Shown piece after piece: positions 49,744 to 62,853 of a stretch of DNA of 64,000 nucleotides. The DNA is taken from NCBI GenBank assembly GCA_023213395.1, contig CM041465.1, positions 55,187,741 to 55,251,740 on the forward strand, given 5' to 3'. The DNA is from Cycas panzhihuaensis (Eukaryota; Cycadophyta). A program made the translations under genes and the position numbers. The notes beneath the pieces were generated by a model that saw only the letters and a program-made list of their open reading frames with translations, was not told the DNA's origin and made no database searches. The first letter of the stretch is position 1; every line of letters begins with the position of its first letter.

Positions 49744-50093
49744 GAGCCTAAACTACTATATCGAATTGTTTCCATTTCTCCCAACCACATGTTGAATGGC
49801 AATTCAAGGTGTCTTCGTGATCTCTTCCTGGTTCCCCCTGTGGAACCTGTGTTCCCATTTCCTTTGGGGCTTTGTCCTCCTATTTGGGCATCCTCCAATT
49901 AGGACGACGCTCCAAAATGAGCCTAAACTACCATCTTAGGTTGTTTCCATTCCTCCCAACCATGGGTAGAATAGTAATTTAAGATGGATTCTCACTTTTC
50001 CTTCTAGTTCCTGCTGCGGAACCCGTGTTCCCGTATCCTCCTGAACCTTTATCTTCCTACTGGGCATCCCCCAATTAGGATGACGCTGAGTAC
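49744..50093 (+). repeat. Two imperfect 175-bp direct repeats after integrase, copy 2
   Basis: Units at 49744-49918 and 49919-50093, matching 19504-19855 in place and order. Confidence 0.7.
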
Positions 50094-50530
50094 TGCTACT
50101 TTCTTTCTTTCACTGTTTCCTTCGTATATTCTACTATGCTCCTTTGTGGACGTGCATGTCACTCTATTTCTAACCTCACACCTCTTTATCACCTCTACTT
50201 ATGGTGGATGTGTATGCTTCTATTAGACATATAGCCATACATGGAAGGAAATACATGCATCTTACAACAAAACATTTACAACATGCAAAATATTTACAAC
50301 ATACAAAATAAAGTATACACGCTATCTGCCACATGATCTGTACAGCATCTCATATCAAAATAGGGTTCCAACTACCCTATATATATATACATCCAAAAAA
50401 TAATATGTTAAATCATACATGTGGGAAGCTGGTATCCTTGCAGGGGGGGTACAATCATATGAGCCTATATATATGATCCCCTGGAGGCCTATGCTTTCCT
50501 ATCAAAATCAAATATACATCTCTTACACTA
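50094..50530. other. Spacer between the repeats and the antisense gene, copy 2
   Basis: Counterpart of 19856-20299. AT-rich, no gene. Confidence 0.5.
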
Positions 50531-52337
50531 TCACGCCTCGCCTCCTGTGGTGCCATCTCCTGGCCTCAGGTGATCCCTCTTGGGGACCACATCCTCCGAG
50601 GCTCCTCTTGGGCCTCCATGAGTTGCCTGCCTCACTCCCCTCGTCCGGTGGCTATCTTGGGGTCGTAGCTGCTGTGTGGGTATATGTCCTACTCCTACTA
50701 AACCTCGACGCCATCCGGGCCACCACCGATCAGACGGCATCGACATGATCCTTTCCTGAGTCCCTCCTCGCCACTCCGAGGAGCTCTCGAGTACCGCTTA
50801 TCCGGACCTTGCTCTCGTGATCTCCACCGCCTCCACCCTAAGCCTCTGTGGCCTAGACTGCCTCACAGCCTCATCCCGCCACCTTTGGCCTCGCCGAGCT
50901 CTCATTGTAGCCGCCCCTCGAATGCCATATGCTCCTGGGACTTTGTAGCCTAGATGTCTCGCCTGCTGCTGGAGTGAATGCCTCCATGTGGGCACCGCCG
51001 ACCCAGCGCATCCTCCGCCTCGGATGGGTGGTTTCCTCTCACAGAGACCTGAGGGAACATCTCCCTCACCATAGCCTCTACTAGCTGTCTGATCTTTGTA
51101 GTACCTGCCAATGCACATTGCCATGTGTCAGTGAATATCCTACTTCATACCATGATAAAAATAAAATCAGCATCTACCTAGATGTCAAACGACTAAGGAA
51201 ACAGTTAGACCTCACTTGCCATGGTCACGGCCTCCTCCGCCGCCGACATCATCTCCTCCTCGGCTCTTCGCTGATGTAGGTACCTCATCCTCAGGTACCT
51301 CCTCTACCTTAGCCTCTCTCCTCGTAGGGACCGGCTCGACTCGCGCCTCTTCAGATCTCCTCATGATCCATAGCTCATGCGCCCTACCATCAACCCCTAC
51401 TCTCGAGCTATCCCCGATGGGCTCGCCTCTTTCAGCCCGATGGACCCTCCGCCTCCTCGCTATTCCTCAAGGACCCGCCTCCCACAGTCATGACGGCCGC
51501 CCAATCTCCCTGCTATCATCATCATCTATGGGCGCCTCGCCCGCCCGCCTCGCCATCGCCTCCCATCTCACCGCCTCAGACGGCTTGGTTACGTAGTCCG
51601 TCAGATGAGGAGGTTCAGCGATGTCGCCCCATCGACCACCGACATGGGCCTAATCCTCCATCCCTCTGAGCTGTGTCTGCCATCTGTGGACCATCGGGGC
51701 CCACTTTGTTATGGAGCATGGTCCCCCTACTGGTGCCACTGTCACAAAATGGTCGAAAAACTATCATTGTAGCAACGTGCTGTATGATAGACCCCCTCTG
51801 CTGTCGTCTAAATGGTGTTCACGGCTGACGAGGCTCACCGCGACTAGGGTGGCCTAATCCATCCTCTCGCCTGCCTCGTAGTGGCAAACTGCATCTATCT
51901 AGCCTCCAGGTATCTCCCTGTAGTTCTGTTTCTAGGAAATCTGGAACAGAATGCATAGTATGATAAACTTCCTCACCTGAGGAATTCATGACATGAGCAT
52001 AGTCTGGAGGGGAACTCCCCTCCGCTCCCACCTGTTAGCCCCTATGAAGAACAAGGTTACCTCTCTATGAGCTACCTCAATGTTAGGCAGTGCCCCCAGC
52101 CTCACCTGCCTCCCAATCGCCAAAGACCCCTGTAATCCTCCAGATATCTCCGGTGTGATCATCATGTCGCCTACCCACGATAAGTGGAAAACGTGGCCCC
52201 AAAGGCGACACAATATCCTCCAGTAGTCTCTAGTCTAATGCAAACTGAGGTGTCTTCAAGGCCTTGTATAGGCCACACCTCCATAAGGTCGCCTTGTTCT
52301 CCTGCGACACCATCTCTATATAACTCAACATCGCCAT
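50531..52337 (-). pseudogene. Antisense gene with plant-mobile-domain-like segment, copy 2
   Basis: Starts at the ATG at 52337. Near the N-terminus the frame reads MVSQENKATLWRCGLYKALK. The domain core at about 52194-52100 reads HVFHLSWVGDMMITPE and then IGRQV, with Trp kept where copy 1 has a stop. Later parts are open at 51819-52031 and 50798-51124. The last part (50531-50746) is basic. It is the better witness for the domain; copy 1 is better for the coiled coil. Confidence 0.6.
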
Positions 52338-53541
52338 GCCGCTGCTGCTATCCACCACGATAACCACCGCAATCACCAAAATCAATCAAGGTCACCTCCC
52401 ACAGCCCATCCATCCTCCCGGCTATCTCTACTTTTCCTCGCTCGAATTTGGGGCTTGGCCCTCTTTATTTTTTCCGGTTTTCTCACAGATCGTGTTAAAC
52501 TTAGCGGTACTGCTAAGTTTAGAGTGGGTCCTGTGGTGATCAAGATCCCATAGTGATCCCGCAGCCAAGATTGCGGAATCGCGATCTTGACTGTGGTACG
52601 AATGATGACCCTCCTAAAAGAGGGGGTTTCTGCCTAGAAAATCATAAAATTTCTTATGGTGGACCCCCGTGGGGCCCACCGGGACCAGGGCTCCCTAATG
52701 CCTAGGTCCCCGCCTCTTCCTGGGTCTAATTTGGACTCTGAGAGGCATTCAATTACCCATAAGGGGCATGAAAAATACATTAAAATTTACAAAAAGTGGT
52801 AAATTTTAAACTTTGAAATGGGGAGGGTTTTGCGAGATCCACTCACCAGTCTCGACTCCCGGCCACCATCTCGCCTCTAGTCCCGATGACTCTCACCGCA
52901 TTTCGATCTAATAGCCTGATCGCCTCTCGCGGCCTCCAAAGTTGGGTAGCGCCACGGTCGAAGGAAATGGCTCGGTTTCGCATGAGGGCTAGTGAAAATG
53001 AACTGGTTTTCATTCGATTTTTTATATAGCAGGGGTCCCAACAGCACTTCCTCCATTTTTGACCTCGCGATAGTCATTGATCGCCTCGCTTCTCGATCGC
53101 CTTTACCTTCTAGCCTTGTCACACCACAGTGCTCTATGGATGCCTTTTTGCCTTCTCAGAAGGGCATTTATGGCGCCCCATTATTGTACTTTTCTCTAGG
53201 GCCCTTCTACATCATTTTATGCGCTACTCCTGTGCATGCTCGAGTTTATACTGCTTAGCTCATTTCGCTACCTTGACTCATTTTCGTAGCCTTTTTCTAC
53301 TCCCCGGATCCCTAAAGGAAATGCTCCTCGTCTGAGGGCATGTTTTACTTACCAAAGCAACCTTTGGCGCCCAGTATGCCTTTTTCTCGCCTACTCTCGA
53401 ATGGTGGTTGGACCTTACTCGCCCTTAGGTAACCTTATTGCTAGGTCCTCCTACCCTTCGCGGCCACCTTTTTGCTTGCCATTTAAGTTTTTCTTTTCAT
53501 TTTGTCACTATCTACTTGTTACTAGGATCTAGTGTTCAGAC
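52338..53541. other. Spacer with three hairpins between the antisense gene and the second RNase H, copy 2
   Basis: Hairpins at 52497-52520, about 52566-52589 and 52790-52819 match those of copy 1. TATATAGCAGGG near 53023. Otherwise non-coding. Confidence 0.55.
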
Positions 53542-53997
53542 ATGTCTCTTTACATTTTTACCGACGGTGGAAGTCATGCAGAACCCCGCCTTCGCCACCG
53601 CATGGATTCTTCACACCCCTCCGCACACGCTTTTCGCATTCCAGTGATCTTCCTTCCCAAGGCAACCAATAACGGCCGAGTGCACAAACGTTATCAAGCC
53701 CTTACCGATGCTCTCTGTTTCCATCATGGACCCATCGTGTTACTTTGTGATTCTCAGGTCGTGGTATCCCATCTCACCTAGGTTTACCAGGTGCGATGCC
53801 CTCACCTGAGAACCCTCGCTCGCATGAGGTCTCTCTTGGCTCGCTTTCTCGGCCGATATTCAAGACATCCCTAGGGACCTCAATGCTAAGGCACTACCGT
53901 CCGCCTCATCCTTGAGCGTCACCTCCCTCTTCTTAGCGATCACCTTTGAGGCTCACTTGGCTAGCCCGTGCCTGAGTCTCTGATCACTTTTAGCTAG
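53542..53997 (+). pseudogene. Second RNase H, downstream of integrase, copy 2
   Basis: Open from the ATG at 53542 to 53781. It starts MSLYIFTDGGSH with the first catalytic Asp, has IFLPKATNN, and LTDALCFHHGPIVLLCDSQV with the third acidic residue. The stretch that should hold the catalytic Glu is disturbed (NNGRVHKRYQ). TAG at 53779-53781 follows SHLT. The last conserved Asp region (IPRDLNAKA) is readable in another frame. Confidence 0.75.
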
Positions 53998-54206
53998 ATG
54001 TGCTTGTTCAGTTTGCTGGATGCCCTCCTATCACCTGTTGCACTTTGGCAATGGGGGCATCCCCTTCATCTATTCTATTTGGTTGCAGGTTGATGTTTAG
54101 ATGATGTGTAGGCAGCCCCTATGTTGTCCTCATCTCTGTCTCCCTTGTCCACGCATCCCGCCACGATACTCGCTGACACCCTTGGTCCATATGCTGTTTA
54201 TTATTG

Positions 54207-54208
<2 letters not shown>

Positions 54209-54282
<74 letters not shown>
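54209..54282. repeat. (TA)n tract ahead of the 3' LTR, copy 2
   Basis: About 74 bases of TA with one C interruption at 54244. Confidence 0.97.
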
Positions 54283-54287
<5 letters not shown>

Positions 54288-54366
54288 GCTATTGATGTCT
54301 TTGGTTGTTAGCATTCACCATCACGTTACGCTTCCGAGTAGTGAGGCTCTACTTCCAAGGGGGCAG

Positions 54367-56892
54367 TGTTTACCAGCTACTGGGAATGGACTCGAGACAC
54401 ATTGACCTAGGTATGTTCAGGTATACGTTCTCACTTCTCCCTACTAGTGCTTGATTGAGGTTATTTAGCATAGACTACTTGACATATACCTGCTTGCATG
54501 CATTGCTTCTCTACCTAATCATATTGCATGTGCTTATAGCATACCATCAGCCTATGATGACTCACAATGGGGGCATTCCCCAGCGAATGCTACACCCCAT
54601 ATGGCGCATAGCCACCCACATCGTCTCCACGACCTCTTAGGATGTTTTAGTCAGTCATGCTTGCCCATGTTACGACATTTTACATAGGTTGTAGTCTCCT
54701 CCAAGCCCGGTTAGTCCCTTGGTTGAGACCTATTTACTGTTCTAGTTACTTGCCTATCATCTGGATGTTCTCCCTTACTATTTTAGGCTTAATTTACCCT
54801 TAATAATAGCTCCAAAATCTTTATTTCTGTTGTTTTTATCTTTTTTTTATTGCCAGTTTGGTACCGCTACAAACTCAGCGGTACTGCGGTCTTTGCCGTG
54901 GTACCGCCAGGTTTGCCATGGTACAACTGTTTGAATTTCAAAAAAGAGAACCATGCGACAATTTCTATTTTTTTTCGTGGAACTGCCGCGTGGTGCCTGT
55001 CGATTCGAGTCACCCTGGCATCCCCAACGTTCACCTATAGTGAACAGGGGATAAAGGTGGATTTTCCTCCTTATTTTGGAATCTTTTGTCTATTTTTCTA
55101 ACTTTTTTACTCAAATTTATATAGAAAGACAGACACCAGATTCACAGAAACTTGTCACAAGGGAGAAGACACTGCTACAAGCTGGATTTTCAGGGACCAT
55201 TGCTGCCCCCACAGCTCTCAACAACAGGTTTCACAGCTTCTTGCAAGTGACTAAGGTTTCAAGGAAGATTTCTACCAAAAGCTCCTCAAAAGGACCAACT
55301 ACCAAGTCCCCAAGTTTACAAAGATATTTTCACACTTTTCTCTGTGCAAAAACCTACCACTATTATTCACCATATGCTAGTTATTTCTATTGTTTCCTAA
55401 CAGTAAACTTGTGTTTGGTTCTTCTCCAACAAGGTACTCTCTACTCTTACTTGTAATTTGTGTTATTTTTCATGTTTTGGTGAATAAACTTTCAGTTTGT
55501 GTAGCTTTATGTTGTTGCATTTAATTAGCATCACTTCCTTATTTTTTGAGACATTATTATTTCTCCCAATCATCCCACTCAACCCATTCTTAGTTGGCTG
55601 TTGCAAAGGGGCAACACAAAGAGGATTTAAGGAAGGTAAGCGGGGTTCTGTCCCCCTTACTGTCCTTCTCCCTAAGGGTTATGTCCCTTATCCTCTTTCC
55701 CTTTGTCTTTAGTGCCTTCCTAGGAATTGGGTTAAGGGGATTTGGGAGTCCAGTTTCAGAGCTAAAACCAGCGTTGGTAACCCATTACCACGCTGGTTCT
55801 AGAAATTCCATCCATCGGTATTGGGCCCTGCCTAAGCCCCAAACCTTTCTATTGCTCCCTTCTTTCTTACTATTTGCTGTCCCATGACCTTGTCATGAGC
55901 CCGTTTCTCCTTTCTGAGTTCCATGGAGATCCTTTGTGGGTGAGTTAGCCATTCCAAGGCTATACTCTTTTCCATTTTGGGTGTTGCTTATGGTGTACAT
56001 TGGCGGGAAATTTTGTTGCATGTTGTCATTTTACTTTATTACATATTGATGCTTAGCGTAGATTTATGTAGTTCTATTTGATTTTAGTACCTATATTCAG
56101 TATATTTTGTGGCCCCTATTCCGAGAGGGAGGTACTCTCCTAACTTGCTTGTAGGATCTCGCGTCGGTGGAGCTACGCGTGGAACGAAACCCATTGCAGG
56201 TTAGTTCTACGTTTAGTGCATTCCTTGTTATTTCACGCTTTTTACTTCTTTTTCACTTTTTGCTTTTGCATGTTTAAGGGGAGGTAAGTTAGCCCCTCTT
56301 CGGTTGCTTATGGTAACTACCACTGACCGGCATCACATGCGCAACGAGCAAAGTAAAAAGGAGCGGAAACTAAAGGGACGAGCAACACTCCACTTGGGTA
56401 CCAGATCTAGGTACTCTTCTTATTCCCTACATATCTCTTTTACACCGTTGTCTTTCATACACATGCTTATATAGTTAGGAACGTGTAAAGAATTAAAAAA
56501 GGAAAAAGGAATATGTGTCTGTTTTACATTGTTTCATCCATTGGTTAGCTTAGTTAGATAGCTTACTTTGCATTTGAGTTACTCGTGTTTTATCATCTTT
56601 AGCCTATTCCTATACGTTAGTTTGCTTGCCTTTTCATTTCGTTGCCTTCTCATTTCCTTAAGAAGATGTAGTGCTAGGCACTTTCTCCTCTTCCCGACCA
56701 TCCGACGGGTAGGAAGGCCTCACTTTGCACGGCTACCTGGAGGCAACCAGGCACCTCTGTAATTCTAAATCTGTGCTCTAGCGCACAGATGCCCTGTGAG
56801 GTGAAGTCCTTGCTGTTCAAGTTTAATTTGGTTTTGCATATTCCATCCCCTTTGCTAGACGTAGGGGCACCACCCCGCGGCCAGCGTTTCAA
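54367..56892 (+). repeat. 3' LTR of the Tat-like element, copy 2, complete
   Basis: About 2.5 kb, from TGTTTACC, after the purine-rich AAGGGGGCAG, to GTTTCAA. Compared with its own 5' LTR it has several differences per 100 bases, more than it has with the 3' LTR of copy 1. The element is therefore not young and inserted before the duplication. Confidence 0.88.
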
Positions 56893-56897
56893 CATCC
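56893..56897. repeat. Right CATCC target-site duplication
   Basis: Directly after the 3' LTR of copy 2. The LTR then ends TTTCAA, one A longer than the usual CA end. The choice is supported by the reading phase of the interrupted old RT. Confidence 0.8.
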
Positions 56898-58060
56898 ACA
56901 TTACTATTAGAATAAAATAAAAAAAATTATGTAGTAACTACAAGATCTAGGGGCAATAGTTTCTAAGAAGAGTTTATTTATATCTCTTATAACCTTGGCT
57001 AGGAAAAATGATGGATCTTATTATATATATTCAGATTAATAAGCATTAATCAAAGTCATAATAAAAAATAAATTTCTTGTATCAATAATTTATGAGTTAT
57101 AAGATGAGCTATAAGGAGTTGAGTATTTCTTAAAATTAGATCTAAGATTAGGGTACTATCAAATTTAAATCAAACTTGAAGATATACACAAGACTTTCTC
57201 TGATACACACCATAACCATTATGAATTTAAAGTAATTCCTTTTGGTATTATCAATAAACTAGATGCATTCTAAGTTACTATAAATGAGATCCTTAATCCT
57301 TTTGTATAGAAATTTATTTTGTTATTTTTTCATGATATATTAATATTTAGTAAAAATTAGAAGTAATATAGAAACCATATAGACCAAGTATTAAATATTT
57401 AAAAAAAATAAAATATTTTTGCTAAAAGGTCAAAGTGTTCCTTTAGTAAAAAGAAAATAGAATATTTGGGACACTTATCTCTAAAGAAGGGGTTAAAGCT
57501 AATCCAAGGGAGTACAAAGCCATCCAAGAATGGCCACACCTAAAAATATCACCAAGCTTAGGGGTTTTATAGGATTGACAGAATACTATTAACATTGTAT
57601 TAAGAATTATTTAAAAAAATCCTCTACCTTAACATACCTTTCAAAAATAGTTTTCTTCTAATGGGATGAAGAAGTAACAACCCACTTCTAGTAATTCAAA
57701 TAAGCTATGACATGTCTACTTGTATTGGCTTTACCAAATTTCTATAAGGTTATAACCATAAAGTGTGATACTTTAAGGACAAGGATTAAGGTAATATAAA
57801 TATAGGAAGGGAAGTTAATTTCATTTAAAAGTAGGAAATTAAATAATAGGGAACAATCAAATCTACTTATGATGAAGAAATATTGGACATTATATATGCC
57901 TTGATAAAATGGCATTAATATCTATTAGGTAATAAATTTGTAATAAAAATATATCATAATAGCTTGTAATACATTGTGAAGTAAAAAAGAATTATCTCTT
58001 AGCATGCTTTGTTGGACTTAAACTAAATATCTCATAACTAACAAAGATGTTTCCTTTATT
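56893..58060 (+). pseudogene. Old gypsy element: decayed RT and RNase H, downstream half
   Basis: It starts in mid-gene at the insertion point of the Tat-like element. With stops ignored, the order is that of plant chromovirus-like RT: the KKIM/LQDLGAIVS region (about 56925-56965), RKNDGS, DLRLGYYQI (57143-57170), IHKTF, YEFKVIPFG (about 57218-57246), and HDILIFSKN in place of the usual active-site block (about 57330-57356). RNase H follows: YLLGN-like bases near 57925, and TYDEEIL near 57864. Integrase is not found after it. It is highly AT-rich with many stops: a very old copy. Confidence 0.8.
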
Positions 58061-59165
<1,105 letters not shown>

Positions 59166-61736
59166 TGAAACACTCGCTACGGGGCAGTGTCCAATGTTTA
59201 GCAAAAGGATATAAGAGTATGCTATGCTAACTAAGCTAGGCAGCGAGGACCTCACCTCGCAAGGTGTCCGTGTGCCGGAGCATGGATTCGGGACTGCAAG
59301 GTGCCTAGTTGCTTTCAGGTAGCCGTGCAAAGCAAGGCCTTCCTACCCTTCGGATGGCTGTGAAGGAGGGAGAATGCCTTACGCTGCAAGGCCTTCTCAA
59401 GGCAATGAGAAGGCAATGAATGGAAGGGCAACTAACTAATGTGCAGGCAAATGTAAGAAAGGGCGCAATGAGGGCAACTCGAATGCAATGCGAGCAAGCT
59501 AACTACGCTAGCTAAAGCAAGAAATAATGTAAAAATAAATGCACTTTTCCTTTTTCCTTTATAGTCTTTTACAATTTCCTAACTACAGAGGCAAATGCAT
59601 GAAAGGTAGTAATGTAAAAGGGGATACATGGGAAACAAGGGGAATACCTAGACCTGGCACCTGAATGGAGTGCAGCTCGTCTCTCTAAGTCCCACCCCTT
59701 TCTACTCCGTTCGTCATGCATGCGATGTCGATCTGCAATAGTTGCCGGAAGCAATAGAAGAGGGGTTTACTTACCTCCCCTTAAGCATGCAAAAGCAAAT
59801 AAATGGAAAGAAATGAAAAGTTTGAAACCAAAAAAGAAATGCACTACGTGGGGAACTAACCTGCAACGGGTTCGTCCCACGTGTCGCTTCACCAATGCAC
59901 AGTCCTTCAAATGGGTGAGAAGAACACCTTCCTCTCAAAAGAGAGGCCACGAGATATACCAAAATATATATACTAAAATCAAATGGGACTAAGATCTATG
60001 CTAAGCATCAAAATATAACCCAATGAAATAGCAATATGCAAGAAATACTCTCACTACCATACACCATGAAGACACTCGAAAGGGAAAGGAGTATAGCCTC
60101 GGGATGGCTAACTCACCTACGAGAGACCTCCACAGAACTTGGGAAGGAGAAACTAATTGGCAACTAAGTAGTAAGGCAACAAACCGTAAGAAAGAAAAGA
60201 ATAACAGAAAAAAAACTGGGGCTTAGGTAGGGCCCAACACCAACAGGTGAGACTTCTGGCAATGACGTAGTGATGGGTTGCTTATGTTAACTTGAACACC
60301 CCAACTAAATTCCCTAAACTCCCTTAGCCCGTTCCCTAAGAAAGCGCTGATGGCAAAGGGAAAAAGGACAAGGGACGGAACCCTTGGGGAGAAGGACAGC
60401 AATGGGGGACGGAACCCTGCCTACCTCCCTCAAATCCTCGTATGTTACTCCTTTGCACCGGCTAACTAAGGAAGGGGTAAAAGAGATGGTTTAAGGAAAA
60501 ATAGAGAGGCCTCAAAGAAACAATAGAAGGGTATTACTAATCTAGTGCAACACTATGAGGAAAACTAGCTAACTAGGATCTCATTCATTAACAGACAAAA
60601 GAAATAGGAACAAAATGAATTGCAATTAGAAACAAGAAGTACCTTGTAGGAAGAAGATCAAGCATGAACTTTACTACTAGGAAATAGCAGTAATAACCAA
60701 CGTATGAGGACTGATCATGAGAGGTTCTTGCAAGAGTGAAAATAAGGAAAACTCCTTGCAAACTTGGAGCCTTGGAAGTTGGCTCTTTTGGGGAAGCTTT
60801 TGGGTGAAAATATCCTTTAGAACCTTGAGCACCTGCAAAGAGGGATGAGGCTTGATGTGGAGAGCTGTAGGGGGCAGTAATGGCCCTATAAGTTTAGCTG
60901 GTAGCAATCCTTTTCTCCTTTGTCTAGTTGCTGTGCATGTGGGTTGTCTTTCTCTGTGTATTTTCTTGTTGAAAAGTCAGAAATTTTTCCAAAAGATTTA
61001 AAAAATGGCCAAACGATCTAAAAAATGGGGAGCAAAATCCCCTTTATCCCCCTATTCACAGCAGGTAAATGTTGGCGATGTCAGTTCGACTCGAATCAAT
61101 CAATGCTACGGGGCAGTTCCGCAAAAAAAATGGAAACTATCGCGTGGTTCTCTTTTTTTAAATTTCAAACAACAGATCAAGAAGAAACTATGCTGCATCG
61201 TAGTAAAGATCATGCACTCACTAAGTTTACAGTGGTATTAGGCTGGAAACAAAAAAAGAGAAAAAGGAGCAGAAACATTAGGTTTTAGGGTAAAAACCAA
61301 GGCTAAACATAAGCTAGAGCAACTGGGGGAATGCCCAGGTAATGGGCAGGTACCCAAAATAATGAAAAGAGTTCTAACTAAGGATTAAATCAAGCTCAGG
61401 AAGGACTGCAACATAAACAACATGTTGTAACGGGAGTAAACAGGACTGACTGAAACATCCCAGGAGACCGTGGAGACAACATGGGTGGCTGTGCACCATA
61501 CGGGGTGTAGCATTCGCTGAGGAATGCCCCTAATGTGAGTCGTCATAGGCTGATGGTGTGCCGTAAGTACATGCATTATGAGCAAGTAGAAAAGTAATGC
61601 ATGTAGGCAGGCATATGTCAAGCAACCTACTCTAAATAACCTCAATCAAGCATGGGCAAGAAAAGGTAAGAAAGTATACCTGAACAAACTCAAGGCCGAT
61701 GTGTCTCGAGTCTATTCCCAAAGAGGCTGGGAAACA
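59166..61736 (-). repeat. 3' LTR of the third Tat-like element
   Basis: On the minus strand it runs from TGTTTCCC (61736) to GTTTCA (59166), about 2.57 kb. Its end segments match those of 54367-56892. It is clearly more diverged from the other LTRs than those are among themselves. Confidence 0.82.
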
Positions 61737-61814
61737 TCGCCTCGGCAGCAGAGCCTCACTACTCGGAAGCGTAACGTGATGGCGAATGCTGACAATCAAA
61801 GATATGAGTAGCAC

Positions 61815-61818
<4 letters not shown>

Positions 61819-61899
<81 letters not shown>
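61819..61899. repeat. (TA)n tract ahead of the 3' LTR, third element
   Basis: About 81 bases of alternating AT. The short segments on both sides match the flanks of the TA tracts at 23981 and 54209. Confidence 0.97.
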
Positions 61900-61902
<3 letters not shown>

Positions 61903-62158
61903 GCAATAAAGAGCAGCACATGGACCAAGGGCATAAAAGTGTCATGGGCGTAACGCGGACAAGGGAGACAGAGATGAGGACAACGTAGGGGTTGCTTACG
62001 CGTCATCTAAACATCGACCTGTAAATGAAATAATCAAGGAAAAGGGGATGCCCCCATTGCCGAAGTGCAATGTGAAGTAGGAGGACATCTAGCAAATAGA
62101 GCAAGCACATCTAATTAACAAAAACCAAAGACTTAGGCATGGGCTGACCAGGCAAGCC

Positions 62159-62581
62159 TCAGGGGCAGTTATCTAGAAGAGGGAGGTGACACTCAAGGAT
62201 GAGGTGAACGAGACTGTCAGCCTCAACATTGAGGTGCCTAGGGATATGCTAAATATCCATTGATGAGAAACAAGCTAGAAGAGACCTGGCAGTAGACGCG
62301 AGGATTCTCAAGTGAGGGCATCGCACCTAGTAGACCTGGGTGAGATGGGACACCATGACCTGAGAATCATAAAACAACATGATGGACCCGCGATGGAAAT
62401 GGAGAGCATCGGTAAGGGCTTCAATAACGGCTATGTACTCAACTTCGTTATTGGTTGCCTCAAGAAGAAAGACCTTGGAATATAAGAAATCATGTCCGGT
62501 AGGGCTGTGAAGAATCCACATAGCGGCGGAAGGTCTGAGGTTGCTGTGACTTCCACCATCGACAAAAACGAGAAGGGACAT
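62159..62581 (-). pseudogene. Second RNase H, third element, best-kept copy
   Basis: Starts with the ATG at 62581 and is open for 84 codons. VFVDGGSHSN holds the first Asp, LEATNNEVEYIAVIEALTDA the Glu, and MLFYDSQVMVSHLTQVY the next Asp. A TAG at 62327-62329 replaces a likely CAG. The same frame then goes on with VRCPHLRILAS, and HIPRHLNVEADSLV with the last Asp, to TGA at 62159-62161. All four positions of a D-E-D-D RNase H are therefore visible in one frame, with two stops. Confidence 0.8.
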
Positions 62582-62853
62582 GCCTGAATACTAAGCTCTG
62601 GTAGCAAATAAATAGCAATAAAAGTAAAAAAAAATACTCGAATAGCAGGAAAAATGTGGCCAAGAAGGGTAGGAGGACCTAGCAATGAGGTTACCCAAAA
62701 ACGAGAGTGAGCAATCTGGCCACTGGCTGAGAGTAGGTGTAGAAAAGATGCCCTTGAGCGCCAAAGGTTGCTTTAGGAAGCAAAACATGCCCCCAGACGG
62801 GGGAGCACTTCCTTTGGGGACCCCAAGAGTAAAAAAGGGCTACGAAAATGAGC

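Larger units (their letters stand above)
30361..56049. repeat. Copy 2 of the ~25.8-kb direct duplication
   Basis: Colinear with 1-25960 and carrying the same transposons at the same relative places, including the same gypsy insertion site. Copy 2 continues past the point where copy 1 is cut by N: it completes the 3' LTR (to 56892) and then shows the old gypsy relic into which the element inserted. It begins about 330 bases after the last legumain exon. Confidence 0.97.
40507..56892 (+). mobile_element. Tat-type Ty3/gypsy retrotransposon, copy 2, both LTRs present
   Basis: The only copy complete from LTR to LTR (about 16.4 kb). It is flanked by CATCC at 40502-40506 and 56893-56897. Outside the duplications both flanks are halves of one old gypsy gene, and their reading phase agrees once the element and one CATCC are set aside. 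Domain order as in copy 1. Frame damage is heavier than in copy 1. Confidence 0.92.
59166..62853 (-). mobile_element. Third Tat-like element, minus strand: 3' LTR and second RNase H
   Basis: Same family as the two other elements, read on the minus strand. The 3' LTR is 61736 to 59166, then (in rising coordinates) a (TA)n tract at 61819-61899, the second RNase H at 62581-62159, and the spacer upstream of it to about 62853. There the match to 53221-53290 stops and an LTR of a related family begins. The antisense gene and gag-pol would lie beyond the window. Confidence 0.85.

Noticed and set aside
56893-58060. Considered as part of the Tat-like element
   Set aside because: It lies outside the LTR and the target duplication, is far more AT-rich, and its RT motifs are of the chromovirus-like kind.
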